A DNA stretch of 64,000 bases from Aquiflexum gelatinilyticum (GTDB lineage Bacteria; Bacteroidota; Bacteroidia; Cytophagales; Cyclobacteriaceae). Positions 61,397-64,000 of the stretch are shown here, piece by piece. The stretch's first letter is position 1; every line of letters starts with the position of its first letter. The stretch lies in contig NZ_JANSUY010000002.1 in NCBI RefSeq assembly GCF_024741135.1, forward strand, positions 310,001 through 374,000, in the 5' to 3' direction. The translations under genes and the position numbers were made by a program. The notes under the pieces were generated by a model. The model made no database searches, was not told where the DNA came from, and worked only from the letters and a program-made list of their open reading frames with translations.

Positions 61397-61421
61397 CAAT
61401 AACCAATTAACCATTAACCAA
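61397..61421. repeat. Word-repeat island, ATTAACCA family
   Basis: aataacca, attaacc, attaacca within 25 bases, ten bases before the dehydrogenase start. Confidence 0.6.
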
Positions 61422-61430
61422 ACTCCTCTC

Positions 61431-62876
61431 ATGACCTACGACCAGATTTTTGCCAAAGCACAGGAAGCATTTTTGTTTTATAAAAACCTTCCAGGAAAAG
61501 AGAAAGCGGCTTTTCTCCGAAAAATCGCAGATGGATTGGAGGCTGAAAAAGCCACCATTATCCCTTTGGCATCCAAAGAATCAAACCTTCCCGAAGGAAG
61601 GATTACCGGTGAACTCGGTAGGACCACAGGTCAGATCCGCATGTTTGCAAAGTTGGTGGAGGAAGGAAGTTGGGTGGAAGCGACCATCGACCATGCAGAT
61701 CCAAACCGGACTCCGGCACCAAAACCGGATATCCGAAGGTTTTTGACACCACTCGGTCCGGTCGTCGTATTTGGAGCGAGTAATTTTCCCTTGGCATTTT
61801 CTACAGCCGGAGGTGATACGGTCTCTGCTTTAGCAGCTGGTTGTCCGGTGATTTATAAGGCGCATCCTGCCCATCCTGAGACTTCCAAACTTGTTGCCCA
61901 GGTCATTCATAGAGCGGTCACAGATTCAGCTTTGCCGGATGGAATATTTCAGCATGTGGAAGGTGGAGCAAAAGAGGGACAGGCCTTGGCAGTCCATCCG
62001 ATTGCAAAAGCCATCGCATTTACCGGTTCACATTATGGTGGTATGGCACTGTTCAAGACAGCAAGCCAAAGGAATGAACCGATACCTGTTTATGCCGAAA
62101 TGGGTTCTGTGAATCCGATTTTTACCTTCGAGCAAAAACTTTCCAAAGACATTGCAGGAAGTGCCAAAGCATTTATATCTTCTTTGACCCTTGGGGTGGG
62201 GCAGTTCTGTACCAATCCGGGTTTGATCTTTGTCCCAAAAAGTCTGCAAAAGGAATTTGCGGCAGCAATAAAATCCGAAATCGAGGACATAGCCGCCGCA
62301 CCGATGCTGCATGAAGGCATTGCGGATGCTTATTACAATGCACTGCAATACCTTCAGGGCAGAGAAGAATTGGAATGGGTCAAAGTAGCTGCAGCCAAAG
62401 ACTTGATCAAAGGCCATCCTGCCTTGGCAAAAATCAAAGCCAAGGATTGGTTGAGTGATGACAAATTCCAACAGGAAGTTTTCGGGGCATTTGCGCTGAT
62501 GGTGGTGTATGAAGGGGAAGATGATTTGCTTGCCATAGCCGAAAAACTCCATGGGCAGCTGACCATTACCATTTGGGCGGAAGAAGAAGAACTCAGCGAC
62601 AAACTTTTTCTGATCAATCTTCTTGAGGAGAAATGCGGCAGAATGCTGTACAAAGGCGTTCCGACCGGAGTGGAAGTCGGCTATGCCATGCAACATGGAG
62701 GTCCTTATCCATCCACCTCTGACAGCAGAAGTACTTCCGTCGGTGTCTATGCAATCAAGAGATTTGCAAGACCGATAGCATTCCAAGACATGCCGGATAT
62801 TTTATTGCCTGATGCACTGAGAGAAAGCAATCCATTGGGGATATGGAGAACAATAGACGGAGAATTCATAAAGTAG
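61431..62876 (+). CDS. 2-oxoglutarate semialdehyde (2,5-dioxovalerate) dehydrogenase
   Basis: 481-residue aldehyde dehydrogenase: cofactor/active-site Asn in VVVFGASNFPLAFSTAGGD, GxxxxG in AFTGSHYGG, catalytic Glu in YAEMGSVNPIF and nucleophile Cys in GVGQFCTNPGLIFV. The 'GQFCTNPG' and 'TGVEVGYAMQHGGPYPST' stretches are typical of NADP-dependent KGSADH type III enzymes of hydroxyproline and sugar-acid pathways, which yield 2-oxoglutarate. Start is the ATG at 61431; the long in-frame extension upstream covers word-repeat sequence. Second gene of the cluster. Confidence 0.92.
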   Translation: MTYDQIFAKAQEAFLFYKNLPGKEKAAFLRKIADGLEAEKATIIPLASKESNLPEGRITGELGRTTGQIRMFAKLVEEGSWVEATIDHADPNRTPAPKPDIRRFLTPLGPVVVFGASNFPLAFSTAGGDTVSALAAGCPVIYKAHPAHPETSKLVAQVIHRAVTDSALPDGIFQHVEGGAKEGQALAVHPIAKAIAFTGSHYGGMALFKTASQRNEPIPVYAEMGSVNPIFTFEQKLSKDIAGSAKAFISSLTLGVGQFCTNPGLIFVPKSLQKEFAAAIKSEIEDIAAAPMLHEGIADAYYNALQYLQGREELEWVKVAAAKDLIKGHPALAKIKAKDWLSDDKFQQEVFGAFALMVVYEGEDDLLAIAEKLHGQLTITIWAEEEELSDKLFLINLLEEKCGRMLYKGVPTGVEVGYAMQHGGPYPSTSDSRSTSVGVYAIKRFARPIAFQDMPDILLPDALRESNPLGIWRTIDGEFIK

Positions 62877-62895
62877 GCAGAAAAAAATTGTTTTT

Positions 62896-62996
62896 GTCAA
62901 CAGTCAACAGTCCATAGTCCACAGATCGGCTTAAATTGGAAGTTAGGTGATATATAACATTCCAACTTTCAAAACCTTACAACATTGCAACATTAA
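62896..62996. repeat. Word-repeat islands before the epimerase gene
   Basis: 62896-62924: GTCAACAGTCAACAGTCC then ATAGTCCACAG (GTCCATAG family); 62958-62996: CATTCCAAC, CTTACAAC, ATTGCAACATT words. They take up most of the gap to the epimerase gene. Confidence 0.6.
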
Positions 62997-63028
62997 ATTT
63001 TCGGATTTTCCCAATCTTCCAATTTCTT

Positions 63029-64000
63029 ATGTCCACTAGAAGTACCTTCTCCTGTATAGACGCCCACACCTGTGGCAACCCTGTACGTGTTGTCTCAGGT
63101 GGTGTGCCTTTTTTGAAAGGTAACAACATGCTCGAAAAGCGTCAATATTTTTTGGATAAACTGGATTGGATAAGGAGAGGTCTGATGTTTGAACCACGGG
63201 GTCACGATATGATGTCAGGCTCCATGCTATTCCCACCCCATGACCCTGAAAATGACTTTGCGGTGCTTTTTATCGAGACCTCAGGTTGTCTTCCTATGTG
63301 TGGGCACGGGACCATCGGTACCATCACCATCGCCATTGAGGAAGGATTGATCCATCCAAAGACTCCGGGATTTTTGAGGATGGAGGCCCCGGCAGGATTG
63401 GTTTTGGTATCCTACAAACAGGAAGGCAAGAAAGTTAAATCCGTCAAACTCACCAATGTCAAAAGTTATCTTGCTGCCGAAAGTCTGGAGATCGAGACCG
63501 AAGAACTCGGAAAACTCATCGTGGATGTGGCTTATGGCGGCAACTTCTATTGCATAGTCGATCCGCAAAAAAATTTTCCTGGATTGGAGCATTTCAGGGC
63601 AGAGCAGTTGATCTCTATGGCTAGGAATCTCAGACAAAAAATGAATGAAACCTATGAATTTGTTCATCCTGAACATTCCCAAATCCGCGGTTTATCACAT
63701 GTGATGTGGACCGGAAAAACCCTTGATCCAACAAGTTCCGCAAGAAATGCGGTTTTCTACGGAGACAAAGCCATCGACCGCTCACCCTGCGGGACGGGCA
63801 CTTCGGCCAGGATGGCTCAGTGGTTTGCCAAAGGACTTTTGAAGCCCGGAGATGATTTTATTCATGAGAGTTTTATCGGGTCCAAATTTACAGGACGGAT
63901 AGAAGAAGTGACTGAGATCGGAGACAAACCCGCCATTGTTCCAAGTATCGAAGGATGGGCCAAGGTATATGGCTACAATACAATCATCTTGGATGATGAT
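63029..64000 (+). CDS. 4-hydroxyproline 2-epimerase (proline racemase family), 3' end outside window
   Basis: 324 codons to the window end, nearly the whole family length of about 333. Converts trans-4-hydroxy-L-proline to cis-4-hydroxy-D-proline. N-terminus FSCIDAHTCGNPVRVVSGG, first catalytic Cys in LPMCGHGTIGTITIA and second in RSPCGTGTSARMAQW; the Cys-Cys pair (not Cys-Thr) fits an epimerase/racemase rather than the dehydratase. The frame runs cleanly from the ATG at 63029. With the two upstream genes it forms a hydroxyproline catabolic cluster; the D-hydroxyproline dehydrogenase is expected just beyond the window. Confidence 0.93.
   Translation, partial: MSTRSTFSCIDAHTCGNPVRVVSGGVPFLKGNNMLEKRQYFLDKLDWIRRGLMFEPRGHDMMSGSMLFPPHDPENDFAVLFIETSGCLPMCGHGTIGTITIAIEEGLIHPKTPGFLRMEAPAGLVLVSYKQEGKKVKSVKLTNVKSYLAAESLEIETEELGKLIVDVAYGGNFYCIVDPQKNFPGLEHFRAEQLISMARNLRQKMNETYEFVHPEHSQIRGLSHVMWTGKTLDPTSSARNAVFYGDKAIDRSPCGTGTSARMAQWFAKGLLKPGDDFIHESFIGSKFTGRIEEVTEIGDKPAIVPSIEGWAKVYGYNTIILDDD

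Noticed and set aside
62028-62786. 252-codon frame antisense to the aldehyde dehydrogenase
   Set aside because: Shadow of a codon-biased gene; the sense protein has all catalytic residues and the antisense one shows no family features.
1-64000. tRNA, rRNA, CRISPR arrays, insertion sequences or an integrase gene
   Set aside because: Looked for on both strands by eye; no cloverleaf, repeat-spacer array, transposase motif or tyrosine-recombinase RHRY pattern was found. A tool search could still find a small RNA.

Overview
The window is a bacterial chromosome segment from the phylum Bacteroidota, most likely family Cyclobacteriaceae (Algoriphagus/Aquiflexum-like). Evidence for this placement: a gliding/type IX secretion (T9SS) sorting tail on one protein, a PorT-like protein behind ubiE, TonB receptors with carboxypeptidase-regulatory domains, DUF5606, DUF4221 and DUF3857 proteins, lysine-rich moderate-GC coding sequence, and a TAnnTTTG-type promoter box. 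The genus is inference. No rRNA, tRNA, CRISPR array or transposase was seen.

Layout. 1-3471: a coupled recJ-lptB-GH3 block. 3478-8835 (minus): mtgA, a methyltransferase and two DUF3857/transglutaminase-like proteins, the second of which has lost its catalytic residues. 9028-12388: MaoC hydratase, tcdA-TatD-M20 operon and a tiny conserved CxxC protein. 12572-15839: accessory-looking patch with a cadherin/metallopeptidase lipoprotein, an AraC regulator, membrane protein, hypothetical genes and a gene fragment. 15884-17775: rluE and a MoxR ATPase. 17962-25733: outer-membrane transport region with a beta-helix lipoprotein, two TonB receptors and a secreted transglutaminase-like protein. 25928-26719: a B1 metallo-beta-lactamase.

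27042-30736 is the most unusual region. Behind murF lies a run of short, same-strand, mostly unknown genes (zinc-ribbon lipoprotein, TonB-tail-like protein, membrane protein, VapBC-type toxin-antitoxin, GNAT acetyltransferase). Two units have self-complementary ends as in integron cassettes (7-8 base core sites facing each other across each unit), one complete attC-like hairpin is present, a ~100 bp non-coding unit occurs twice, and two extra copies of the murF 3' end lie inside the array. I read it as an integrase-less cassette array (CALIN-like) repeatedly inserted at the 3' end of murF.

32266-43956: T9SS cargo protein, TPR histidine kinase/LuxR regulator pair, panB with a PyrR-like phosphoribosyltransferase, rsgA, a Stealth phosphotransferase plus glycosyltransferase, and a creD-membrane protein-wHTH group that shares a 17-bp palindromic operator. 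44401-52728: LMW-PTP/fructosamine kinase, aspartate kinase, fbp, DUF5606, engB, ubiE-porT and an SDR. 52741-57306: VanX-like dipeptidase, ThuA protein, an ECF sigma operon with a Spy/CpxP-like sensor fused to a TonB-plug-like tail, and a DUF4221 lipoprotein. 57475-64000: DUF885 metallopeptidase and AraC regulator divergent from a trans-4-hydroxyproline degradation cluster (deaminase, 2-oxoglutarate semialdehyde dehydrogenase, hydroxyproline 2-epimerase cut by the window end).

Several intergenic gaps are filled with islands of imperfectly repeated short words (for example GTCCATAGTC, GAGAAGCGAGA, TTAACCATTAAC, GTACTAAGTAC) that no gene explains, and one gap carries a 94-bp nested palindrome able to form a pseudoknot.
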